NCBI GenBank assembly: GCA_011947345.1
Contig: JAAVTG010000565.1
Location: 248,001-312,000, forward strand
Direction: 5' to 3'
Origin: Phytophthora quininea
Taxonomy: Eukaryota > Oomycota > Peronosporomycetes > Peronosporales > Peronosporaceae
DNA: 64,000 bases
Shown piece after piece: positions 1 through 9,664 of the stretch; position 1 is the first letter of the stretch; the number at the start of each line of letters is the position of its first letter. The position numbers and the translations under genes are program-made. A model generated the notes under the pieces. That model worked only from the letters and a program-made list of their open reading frames with translations. It did not search any database and was not told the origin of the DNA.

Positions 1-416
1 CGGGTTTTCAGGGGCGAACGCAATTTCTAAAGCAACGACCATGGCAGCAGGAGAACAAGGAGCATTCACCGGCAAAGTGTAAAGTCAGAAATTGAATCGC
101 CGTGACGATTGCTTTTTGTCTAACTATTTTTTTACTCAGCAGCATTTAGTGAATGAGAACATGGTGGTTGATTACTTGCTGTTTTGACGACGATAGCGTT
201 CCTGGGTCTCGTCAGTGTTATTGAAAAAGTTGTGCCTCATTAATCGGGCGCTTTTTTCAGTACTTTGCCGAATGAACGAGCATGTGCAATTTAAACATGC
301 TGTAAATTTTGTGCAAGAAAGCAGCTCACAAAGCGAAGAAGTACCAGCGACTTGCTCTTTTATTTCGCATTATCCCCTACCCGAAAATTTAGTAACGCCG
401 ATTATCGACGTTGTCC

Positions 417-3400
417 TCAGTTTCCGTTGCCACCACTCGCAAAGTGCTCCATCAAAGACGCCAGCTCACCCTTATACTTCTGCTGCAACTCCTGACGCTG
501 ACAAAACCACTAGCGCGTTTTCGTGATCGTCACGAAGGCTTCACCGTTCGCATAATCAGCCTTCATTCGGAACGATAGTTTCTTACGTGTCCACTTGGCA
601 GCGAAGTTGAGAGCTTCTTGAATGTCTCTAAACCGGTCCCCTTTCACCTCACTGATATTCATTGAGACCTGAGATCCTTGCAAAAATGCCTGAACCTTGT
701 CGTCGGGAAAGGTAGCATCGAGCATTTCCCACGAGAATGGTTTGTCCAGTCCGCGGATTTGGTGGTTCAGCCACTTGACGCGAGTTGAAGCGATTCCTTC
801 CAGAGCAACAAACCGTTCATCGGCTTTGCTGACGCCATCAAGTGAGCAGAAATCGATTCAACTACTGGCTGTAGCAGACTCGGGTTCACTTGCTTAAACC
901 TGTTCACCGCAGCTTCAAAGACACTTTTGCTTCCATTGGCAATAACCGATTTCCAGAACAAACCGATCCACTCGGATGAACAAAGTTCTTCATCCTTTAG
1001 AGCCACAACATGAGTTACAGCGACTTCCAGTATGTATCGCCTCCTGAGCAGGCCCCTTGTCCAAACCGTCGACGATGGATAGTGCCATGCCAATGTCGCA
1101 CAATTTCGATCTGACACCGCACAAGTTTCGGACTTCTCGAACCAATGCGTTAAGTACCGCTTGGTCCACGGTGCTCCATTGAAACTTACGTGCAATCGCG
1201 AGTAGACCGGGGCCTATTGGAATAGGATTGACATAATCCCGTTCGATTCAAAGAGAAGTTTGGTGAAGAAAATATCAACGACTTTCAGGTCGCCAGCGGC
1301 GGCAAGCAGATCGCATATCCCGCAAAATGTTCTAGCAGATATCGCCTTGGGCACAGGTCGCGACGTCGAATTCCGTTTGTACGATAATGCGCACATTGCA
1401 TTCAAAAGCGAGCTCAGTGTTGCTGCGTCGGTATCTTCTCGTGCCTGAAGAAGCGAAATAACTACATCTTCATTAACGATCTTCAGTGCGTTTTCAAGGT
1501 TAATCGTCGCAGGAAGGCACAAGTGCGTATCGTGAATAAGTGGTGTATCTGCTCAACGCTGCATTGCCCAAACTGCCTTCGTACGTGGTGCTCCCATATG
1601 GACTCCATAGTCGAGAAAGGGTTTCTTGAGCTGGATTCAAGAAGTTGAGCGCCACCTTAGGGTCTTTCGCACTGCCAAAACGCTTGCCGGTTGTGGAATA
1701 CCAAGTAATTTGCTCTCTGTCTTTGGAACCTTCCTCTTTTTCTCAGCAACCTCCACCATAAAAACCGTAAAACTTCATCATGTGATCCAATTTGGCGACG
1801 AAAAAATCAGTTTCTTGTCTTCTGGAGTAGCAATATTTGCTTCCCCAATGGCATGAAACCTTGCCCGGTCAACGCCCTTTAGTGTTCCACATCCCAACTC
1901 GCCGATACTCTTCTGTGGTGTGGAGATTTCTCCAAGATCCGTCAGCGAACTGTCGCCTCCGCTATTGGCTGATAAACGGCGTCGAGCTGGACCAATGGCG
2001 ACGCGAGGCGAAAGTTCATTGAAGGTCGCTATCCCGAGGTGGTGGCTATTGCGAACCATCGCCTGATCGTGAATCTTCGGATGGGTAGCTCCGACGGCGA
2101 CGCTTGCGTTTCACTTGACATTTGTATAGATCCATAGATAAGGGTAGGATTAGAAAGAGTAAGAGCCCGAGAGGGCGATACAAACAGAGCAGAATTTTCC
2201 CCCGACTTCCCAAGCGGCCAAGCGTCCTACGTAAGCACCTTGCCCTGTGGTCGTAGGTTATGCCTGCCAGCGAACACAGACCTTCGTGAAGTGAGTGTTC
2301 GTTTGGTCAGGCCAAGAGTGAAGAGTGATAGTTAGAGTGTATTTTGGTTTGGCCCTATTAATAGGGAAGTGTTGGGCGAAAGAGCCCTTGTGTGTGGAGT
2401 GCGGGTCGCATTCCAACGTGACTTCCAGCCGGAGTTATTCTCCGGCGCCCCCGTAAGGGAGTCCACGGGACTAGGCAACCTTCGTCTGCTGGTGCCACGG
2501 GGTTTTGAGTGTGTGAGAGAGTGTTTGGACGTACAGGCGAAGGCTCGCACCTGTAGCGTCGGTTTATATTTGCTTTCAGCGTAGACAGTGAGCAGAAGCC
2601 ACACCGGCTCGGGCAGGGTCGGATCTGGTTCCTTCAGATCACGCCCAACATTCGCCTGACAAGCCTGTGCGGAAGCTCGCTGCTGCCTTAGCGAAAGTTC
2701 AGTGGATTCCTACACCACACTTCTCCGTGTACTGGTGGGACACAACCAACCCGAACGAGTCATCACCTTCTTTCATGCTGCCAATTGCGTTTGCCAGACC
2801 GTCGATTACTTGTTTGTCGCCATTTAAGCGTACTTGACTCACCAATGGCGGCAAACAGATCGAATACACCAGCACCAGGCGATATCCGTTCGTCACCATT
2901 TCCAGAGCATGCTCGGCATCGGCATAATGGACTGCGTAGTGCAGGAGGAACGCAGCCGTTCCAGCCGTTCCAGCCGTCTTGCCGAAATCGTGACGATATT
3001 CAGTTTCAGTGTCGCGGTACACCAACAGGTCGCCGCCTTCGTGCACACTTGGGGCTGAACCACCAAGGTGGCAATCATGCCGTCCTCCTTTTCCGTGTCC
3101 TTGTGCTTGGCAAAGTGACCTCCTTCGGCATACACCAGCAGCTTGTAGAGCTTGCATTGCAGTGGGATATCCTTGTAGCCCAGTCGTTCAGCGATCGTCT
3201 GGGTCAGTTCCTCGATACCTTTCTGCCATTTTGGATTTGTCAGCTTCACTTGACTCGCCTCGAGCTGCCAACTATTGCGAACGTTCTCGTCGACCAGTGT
3301 TCATGGTTTCGACCGAATGGCGATTTCTTGCAGACCGCTATCAACTTACCAGCAAATTCTTCTGAGAGAGGAAGCGGAACCGATCCGACCCCATCGATTT

Positions 3401-3628
3401 CCAGACCTGGCGCGACAGGTAGCGGCTCTGCTTGCCCACCAAAAGTGAACTCTCCAGCGTTTTCACCCGCACGACTCAACACTTTGTTGATTTGGGAACA
3501 CGCTGCTCCACGTGGAGCTGGCACATCTTTTGGGTCACCGGCGCCACCAAACGGCCTCTTCTTTTCAAGTCCTTGTGGCGTTTCTCGTCGACCTATTCGT
3601 TGCTGCTGTCCCTTATGCCAATGTGAAT
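417..3628 (-). pseudogene. 2OG-Fe(II) oxygenase-like gene A, split by solo LTR
   Basis: First of eight related loci. Reading leftwards, the N-terminal segment (about 3600-3250) has the family string P-K-D-V-P-A-P-R-G and L-P-L-S-E-E-F. The dioxygenase core (3249-2700) carries the iron ligands H-x-D in GGHFAKHKDTEK, a distal H in ADAEHAL and the 2OG-binding R in NGYRLVL. The helical and C-terminal part (1910-417) ends in the family tail AAKWTRKK...FVTITKTR. The gene is interrupted at 1914-2719 by a non-coding insertion. Other lesions: the start codon region has decayed (an ATGGGTAGC-like start in sister copies is AAGGGACAGC here); one C is missing from a C run near 3055, shifting the frame after VVQP; there is an in-frame stop near 508; and the middle has further shifts. 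2OG oxygenases hydroxylate or demethylate protein, nucleic acid or small-molecule substrates; the substrate of this family is not evident. Treated as a pseudogene. Confidence 0.8.
1914..2719. mobile_element. Probable solo LTR inserted in 2OG-A
   Basis: An 806-bp non-coding block has ends TGTGGTGTGGAG... and ...CCTACACCACA, which are short inverted repeats of TG...CA type. It is flanked by the direct repeat CTTC at 1910-1913 and 2720-2723, and removing it with one CTTC restores continuity of the oxygenase gene. A TATAAA-like box on the minus strand near 2565 would fit an LTR promoter read leftwards. No coding capacity or second LTR is visible, so a solo LTR left by LTR-LTR recombination is the simplest reading. 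The exact family is not recognised; a non-autonomous DNA element is possible but less likely with a 4-bp duplication. Confidence 0.6.
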
Positions 3629-3664
3629 CGGAAATGAACGCCGCACCAACCAAGTCTTTTGTTG

Positions 3665-4678
3665 TCATATATATCGCCTTGACAGAAGCTGACCACCGAA
3701 TTTGCCATAACACAACACTTGCGCTGACTGCGTTTTCGAGTAGTAATGACTCTGCAAGCTCATTACCGATATCTCGACCCGTATCGACAATTTCCTCCGA
3801 TTCCTCTCCATCGCTTGCAAAATCCAATAGTCTTGAAGGGGATATTTGGCGGTCAACAGCGATAAAGCCACAGCGACGCCAATCAAGTAAACGGCAGCAG
3901 CAACTACGGACGGGAATGTTTCGGGCCAAACAGATTGGTGGGTCATTGTAGAGTACAGCGAAGCAAACACGACAGAGCCCAGGGCTTCAAAGACTGATCG
4001 GACCCCCTTAAATGGCTCCTTGCAAAGGTCTTCGTTCCTGTAAAGCATGATTGGGATTAAAGTAAATATACACCACTTTAGCGAACGGATATCACACCTC
4101 TTCAGATATACTCATGGATATGAGCGCCAATGTTGCTGGAAAGACAAGATCACCGATCACGAAAGTAACCATTACGGGATACACCAACATCTTGTGAGGA
4201 TAATACGCCACAGCCATAAAACCACTCGAGGCGAGTACACCAGCAACCAGGACGAGCGTGATTACACCCTTTTCTTTTATACAGACTACTAGTGGATCTA
4301 GTAATAATCCCTGAGCCACCAGTGCTGTAACACCGCTCAGCAGCATCACATTTCCAAAATCTTGCACGTTAAATCCAACAACAATCTACAGAGTGGAAGA
4401 TGTTGGTGCAGGTCGACAAGCAAAATCCATCAATAAACGGCAATACTGCGGTAAAAATTGTTTTTTTAACTAGTATGTACCTTGTGTGTATTAGCTCCAC
4501 AGTCGATGGAGGTCCCACCCGAGAACTTCCTTGCAAAGTTCTCGGTCATGAGGATCGACAGAACAGGACTCAGGACGCTGAACGCCGCGTTCTCGAGGAA
4601 CTGCAAGACAGCGATCACTCCCACAGACTGACACTTGGACCTCCCTCTCTGCGATGCCACTGGAATCGAGGCCTCCAT
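3665..4678 (-). pseudogene. Major facilitator transporter copy 1, internally deleted
   Basis: A relic of the transporter found in fuller form at 4933-6935. Exon-1-like sequence (4678 to about 4487) encodes MEASIPVASQ... and the first membrane helix, with ILMTENFARK and DCGAN. It is followed directly by a splice-like stretch (GTACATAC...CTGTAG) and then by sequence matching exon 7 of the sister gene (VVGFNVQDFGNVMLLSG, about 4380-4095) and exon 8 (4030-3665). Exons 2 to 6 are absent, although the exon 1 and exon 7 phases still match. The last exon has a frame break with a stop just after LQGAI. It cannot make a full 12-helix transporter. The two copies lie head to head about 250 bp apart. Confidence 0.75.
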
Positions 4679-4932
4679 ATTGCCAATCTCAACGCCTCTT
4701 CACTGACTGAATCTGGGTGCCTGTTGTTTCTACCACAAATAATGCGACGCTAGTTTCTGGTCACATCTGCGTTCATGAACAGAAAGAATTGCCGGGGAGT
4801 GTTTTGCTGCGCGGTGCAGTTGTGAAGATACCTTTCAGAACACAATTTCGTATTGTTAAACTTGGTGTTTGTATTAATTTGTATTTTTTCGCTGCTCGGA
4901 TTCTTCAAGGAGAGACGACACCAAGTAGCAAC

Positions 4933-6935
4933 ATGGAGAACAGCGTGGACGCCCTGCCGCGGAAGAAGACGGTGTACCGCCAAGTGGGGGCCATCGTGGG
5001 GCTGCAGTTCCTCGTGTCCGCAGCCTTCGGCGTCATGAGCCCCATCCTGAGCATCCTCATGACCGAGTACTTTGCCAGGATGCATACGGCTGGAACGCCA
5101 ATTGACTGCGGAGCCAACCCGCACAACGACGTACTATATATTTTAATATATATGGGTTAGGAATGAAGGAATAACTAACCGAGTCATTTGTTTTATGGTT
5201 TTAGGCCTGCACGGCAGGATCGAGGCAGGCGGCGTGGGTCTCTAGGTAAGCAAATTCCTACATGGCAAAACTTATTATTTCTTTGGGCCTGATATTGTTT
5301 TGGTTGGCAGCATTTTCTCGGCGTTGGGCAGTGTGGGCAACCTCGTTCTGTCGCCAATGTTGGGGCAAGCGTCGGATGTATACGGCCGCAAGGTTTGTTC
5401 ATTAGCAGGATGCATTTTAGTTTGCAGATAACTAACATCTTGCTGCGGTAATGCCGCTATTAGCCGTTCCTTGTGCTCAGTCAGGTCGTGAGAGTTGGTG
5501 TGCCATTTTCGATCATGTACTTCATGCAGCCACGAGGGTCTATCGCCCCGTATTTCATCCTCAGGGTCGTTGACTCCGGCTTTGGGTAAAATGCTTTTGA
5601 TGTCTACCTCGTTCCTAATCCAAAGCTCATGGAAACTACTTCATAGAACTGCGGGTGTGACGAGTGCCGCTGTCGCCGATGTTGTCGCACCCGATGACCT
5701 CGCGGTGGCCTTTGGAATCACGTTCGCCAGCCTTTCGGTTGGGTACTCCATCAGCGCCTTTATCGCCCCATTTTTTCTCGAGTAAGCGTCAAGGAATTAT
5801 GAACATTACTAGGCCACCTGCTGACTTGGTGTGCATTCGACAGGATCAAGTATTGCAGATTGCTGCTGGTTTATTCGTGGTGCGGGTCTTGTGGGCAGTC
5901 TTCGTATTGCCAGAGACGCTGCCGCCGCGGACACGCAGTAAAGCTCGTTGGGTTCTGGAGAACCCTCTCAGCTCCATGTCGATCCTCTTCCGCGACCAAT
6001 TATTTATGCGTCTCACGTGCCTCATCGGCCTGACGACGTTCGTCATGTTTGGTAGTTTTCAGATCAACACCTTCTTCTTGAATGTTCGTAGTACATTACG
6101 TTCATTATTTTGTTGGATTGCAACTAACTTCGATGTTGTAGACTGTCGTAGGGTTCAATGTCAAGGATTTCGGCAATCTGATGCTGCTCGGCGGTGTTGG
6201 TGCGTTGGTAGCTCAAGGTTTACTATTGAATTCTTTGGTGCGGTGTTTGAAGGAAAAGGGCGTAATTGTTCTCGCGATCTTTGCGAGCATGGTCGGCACA
6301 TGTGGCTACGCCGCGAGTGCGTATTATCCGCACAAGTGGTTGATTTTTGCCTTGACCGTGCCCGGCTGTATTAGCGATCTGTCCTTCCCAGCCATTTCAG
6401 CACTCAAGTCGATGAACGTGTCTGACAAGGTAAGTCACGTGTGAGAATGCACGAGTAAAAGTATAACTGGCTGATCTTACGTTTATTTTGCTGTCCAGGA
6501 GCAAGGTCGTTTACAGGGAGCGATTTATGGAGCTCGCTCCATCTTCGAAGCGATCGGGCCAATTCTATTTGGTTCGTTGTACGCTGCGATGACACGTGAA
6601 TCAGTTTGGTCTCAAGCGCTGCCCTATGTGGTTGCCTCGGGGTGTATCTAGTCGGTATTGGTGTGGCTTTGTCGTTACCGGTTGGCAAGGTCTCTCCAGT
6701 AGGGAGAAAAGTGGCGACGCCAGCTCCGCTTCTCTCTCCGACGTATGGCGAGTCGCCATCGACGTCCTCAATGTACTTTGAGACCGACGACGACGATGAC
6801 GAAATCGGGGACGCGGACGACGAAAGCGACCGCATGGTGTACGCGAACGAAGCCGGACCAGATGCCGATAACTTCATGGCTGAACCGTTATTGGGCAGTC
6901 GTTCGACAACATCGCACGTCCCCACAACCACGTGA
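4933..6935 (+). CDS. Major facilitator superfamily transporter (MFSD14/HIAT1-like), 8 exons
   Basis: A multi-exon membrane transporter. The start is ATG at 4933 (MENSVDALPRKKTVYRQ). Inferred exons are 4933-5130, 5205-5245, 5311-5392, 5464-5585, 5647-5781, about 5844-6083, 6142-6429 and 6499-6935, joined by GT-AG introns of about 58-74 bp, several with CTAAC-like branch sites. The protein has paired helix blocks, the loop motif GQASDVYGRK (the MFS D-x-x-x-R-K loop) after helix 2 and VLPETLPP before the central loop, typical of HIAT1/tetracycline-efflux-like MFS proteins. The C-terminus is acidic and ends near AEPLLGS. Two problems remain. The exon 5/6 junction does not keep phase with the obvious splice sites. 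In exon 8 the run GGGG at 6639-6642 needs one more G to continue from ALPYVVA into GVYLVGIG. The substrate is unknown. Confidence 0.75.
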
Positions 6936-7065
6936 ATTTGACTACAGGCGACATGTACGTCACACGTATATTTGCCAGAAGATCATATGTATCTGCTTCC
7001 ATGTTCCAACTAATGCACCCCAGACTTTCAACTACATGAAGATTGCCAACTATTTGCTCAGGTAA

Positions 7066-7536
7066 CTAACGGAACAGTTGGCGGTGAGGAGCTGGCGGAC
7101 CAGGTAGGTTTGTCGACACCCCATCGGTGCCAGGGTCTTCGAAGAAGTGCGTCCCAATAACGAGGCTTGCACCTTCTGGCAAGTTCTTGGCGCAAGCTTG
7201 CAGGAATGGATGCATCTCGATTTGACCCAGTCGCCTGAACAGCTGGAGCGACTGCATTGGTGTAAGCTGCGACACGATTGTACCGTGAAAGTTGCCCGAG
7301 TCCTCGGCGAGATACCGCATAGTGTCTTGAACGAAGCCCTGGGCAGTGGATGCTCCCCGTGGTTCAGTCAGCCAGTGCGGCAGCTTAAGCGTTGAGTCCC
7401 CGACTTTGACGACTTGGTTGGCTGCCGCGATGAATTTGGCTAGCAGTGCGACGTCCCAAGTCAGCAGGATGCCATGAAGTCGGGGCTGGGTGGTCTCGTG
7501 GACAGTGACGACTTCGACAGAGGTTCGTGGTGCCAT
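7066..7536 (-). CDS. Conserved-looking small protein of unknown function
   Basis: A 156-residue ORF starting MAPRTSVEVVTVHETTQPRLHG. The ATG at 7536 is preferred over upstream in-frame codons because the sequence above it (PFPLSPRVTQPP) looks like untranslated DNA. The protein is soluble, with no signal peptide or membrane segment. It contains an aliphatic/amphipathic stretch (LLAKFIAAANQVVKVG) and a motif-like LFRRLGQIEMHPFLQACAKNLP. I do not recognise the family. It lies between the transporter and the amidohydrolase on the opposite strand to both. Confidence 0.5.
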   Translation of the reverse strand: MAPRTSVEVVTVHETTQPRLHGILLTWDVALLAKFIAAANQVVKVGDSTLKLPHWLTEPRGASTAQGFVQDTMRYLAEDSGNFHGTIVSQLTPMQSLQLFRRLGQIEMHPFLQACAKNLPEGASLVIGTHFFEDPGTDGVSTNLPGPPAPHRQLFR

Positions 7537-7630
7537 TTTGGAGTGTTGAGGCGGCTGCGTGACACGCGGAGAAAGTGGAAATGGCTGGTTTAACGAGCGC
7601 TGAGGGCAGCGATCTCTGCGCCGGTGTCGT

Positions 7631-7860
7631 CTATGACCTACAGCACTTTGGAGAGCGCCCATGACACACCGAAGTCAAGCGGCCTTTTACCAGCGATCTC
7701 TGGCGGCGCCCTCGTGAATCACAAGTTGATCCCCCATGTACGCAAGTGGCGCGCAGCAGGTGAACGTTCCACCTTGCAAAAGGGAGACACTGGTGCACGT
7801 TTGCTTGATGGGCAAACTGCTTGAAGGCTTCTGCTTGGGCCCCTAATGTCCTGCACACAT
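7631..7860 (-). pseudogene. Possible ankyrin-repeat relic
   Basis: Read on the minus strand in mixed frames, the segment contains a string resembling one ankyrin repeat (G-K-R-P-L-D-F-G-V-S-W-A-L-S-K-V-L). No frame stays open and no neighbouring repeats are intact. It could be the decayed end of a larger ankyrin gene or a chance resemblance. Confidence 0.25.
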
Positions 7861-8399
7861 CTAGGAAGTCCTTGTCGAGGTTGCTGCGGCCACTAGCGCC
7901 TCGTTAGATACAGGAACAACGCTCTCGAGTGACCACTGGAAGCCTACATCTCGCTCCATCAATGAGTCACTCGTTGAGTCTGCATGCCCGTGCACCCGAG
8001 GGTCCCCGACAGTAAATGCGATCTTATCCCCGCTTCAACTGCGCTCTCGTATAGCAACACCCCACCGAGAGGGGCTCAACTCCCATTTAACAGTGGAGGA
8101 CACCTCTGGTCGCCAGATGTGAGTCGTCGCCGCTCCCGGTCCATCTAGTCGAAGAGTATACAGGTACGGCTGCTCCCGCATACGCCACCGTAGCGCTGCA
8201 ACGTGGAACTCGGTGGCATCGATGGCGAGACTTCCTGTGCAATGGTCGACCAACTAAAAAGTATCCTTAGCCTTCAACTTGGTCTCAGAAATCTGATCCC
8301 GATCGACGCATCCTCCGTTATGGTCGTGTCATCCGGCGGATACTAACCGCTGCAACGTCGCTTTGGTCTCACTCCCGAACTCGCCTCCGCCCCTCCAAG
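7861..8399. other. Intergenic, no recognised gene
   Basis: Only short unsupported ORFs are present. A 72-codon minus ORF at 8035-8253 has no family I recognise. The 3' part serves as the upstream region of the amidohydrolase gene, whose start is preceded by a C-rich leader (CTCCGCCCCTCCAAG). Confidence 0.5.
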
Positions 8400-9557
8400 A
8401 TGTCTCGAGCATTATCCACACTGCTCGCCAGCCAAGGCAAGCAAACGGTTCATCAACTGGATGCCATCGATCTACACACGCACGTGTATCTCCCTCGCTA
8501 CATGGACATCCTTCGAGCAAGAACCGACGTGCCGTTCGTGCGTCCCGGTGACAATGGAGAGCGACTGGTGATTCTCCCAGCAGAGCAGCAGCAACTGGAA
8601 GAGAAACAACGTCAAAACGACTCTACCACTGCCAGTATCAGTGCTGGCCGCCCCATCGGTCCAGAGTACTGGGACGTGACCAACAAGCTCCGATACATGA
8701 ACCGCCACGGTATCCGCACGTCGGTGCTGAGCCTGGCCAATCCGTGGCTGGACTTCCTGCCGTTGGAAGAGCAGATCCGTCAGGCGGCACTCCTGAACGA
8801 CGACATGGAGCAGCTTTGTCAAAGGTCTGAGGGCCGCTTCTTGGCCTTTGGTGTCGTGCCACAAGACGCCGAGACGGCTGTGGAAGAAGTGCAACGACTG
8901 TCAAATGAGCTGCCACACGTCCGTGGTGTGATCTTGAGCACTGCTGGCTTGAATGGCAAAGGATTGGACGATCCGGAGATGCTCCAGTTCTATCGAGCAA
9001 TGGACCACGCGGGGTTGACCATCTTCTTGCACCCGCACTATGGTGTGGGCAATGAGCACTACGGGAAGTACGGACACGCCTTGTTCTTGGCCTTGGGGTT
9101 TACCTTCGAGACGACGGTGGCGGTGTCGCAGCTTGTACTGTCAGGCCTGCTGGATCAAGTGCCCGACACTCTACAGCTGCTTCTCGCTCACTCAGGAGGC
9201 ACTTTGCCGTTTTTGGCTGGCCGATTGGATAGCTGTGTGGCCCATGACGCTGCTATTGCAGAGAAGTTGAAGCACGCGCCAAGCGTGTACCTGAAACGGT
9301 TCTACTACGATGCCGTCGCTTACCATGAGCCTGCGTTGCAGTGTCTGATTGATTTTGTTGGGTCTGATAAGATCGTGTTTGGCACTGATCACCCATTCTT
9401 CCCACCACTGACAGATGAGGAAGCCAAGGAACATGACCTGAGCGAGCTGGACTGGCGCTCGACGCTTTCCAACTACGAAATCATGGCGAACATGACTGCC
9501 AACTCGCAGAGTGCCATTCTGCGTGACAATGCCAAGACGTTGCTAAAGACTGCGTAG
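8400..9557 (+). CDS. Amidohydrolase-2 / ACMSD-like decarboxylase
   Basis: A single uninterrupted 385-residue ORF. The N-terminal metal motif is D-L-H-T-H (residues about 24-28), the H-x-H zinc pair of the amidohydrolase-related TIM barrel. The central barrel has G-F-A/V-V-P-type strands (FLAFGVVPQDAE) and FLHPHYG. The C-terminal motif G-T-D-H-P-F-F-P-P supplies the catalytic Asp region. This matches aminocarboxymuconate-semialdehyde decarboxylase (tryptophan/kynurenine breakdown) and related orotate/resorcylate-type decarboxylases. Length and motif order are normal for the family (about 330-390 residues). There is no targeting signal, so a cytosolic location is likely. The precise substrate cannot be told from sequence; ACMSD is the nearest named relative. 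This is one of the few undamaged genes in the window. Confidence 0.88.
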   Translation: MSRALSTLLASQGKQTVHQLDAIDLHTHVYLPRYMDILRARTDVPFVRPGDNGERLVILPAEQQQLEEKQRQNDSTTASISAGRPIGPEYWDVTNKLRYMNRHGIRTSVLSLANPWLDFLPLEEQIRQAALLNDDMEQLCQRSEGRFLAFGVVPQDAETAVEEVQRLSNELPHVRGVILSTAGLNGKGLDDPEMLQFYRAMDHAGLTIFLHPHYGVGNEHYGKYGHALFLALGFTFETTVAVSQLVLSGLLDQVPDTLQLLLAHSGGTLPFLAGRLDSCVAHDAAIAEKLKHAPSVYLKRFYYDAVAYHEPALQCLIDFVGSDKIVFGTDHPFFPPLTDEEAKEHDLSELDWRSTLSNYEIMANMTANSQSAILRDNAKTLLKTA

Positions 9558-9664
9558 CAATTTGATGGTAACGGACTACGTTGATGCGATGGTTGCTGAT
9601 CACGCAGGGGCTTTAACTACTTCGTGCTCATTTTGCGATTTCGTTCTCGGTTCACAAGGTAGTT

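Noticed and set aside
2123..2661. A shorter 539-bp LTR with TGTCAGGCG...TCTATACA ends inside 1914-2719
   Set aside because: It has plausible TG/CA ends, but the larger block has matching terminal repeats, a direct repeat, and restores the host gene, so it is preferred.
2785..3951. 388-codon plus-strand ORF
   Set aside because: Antisense of the 2OG-A core and leader; the minus strand carries the recognisable domain.
8035..8253. 72-codon minus ORF as a gene
   Set aside because: No family, no neighbouring support and no conserved features visible.
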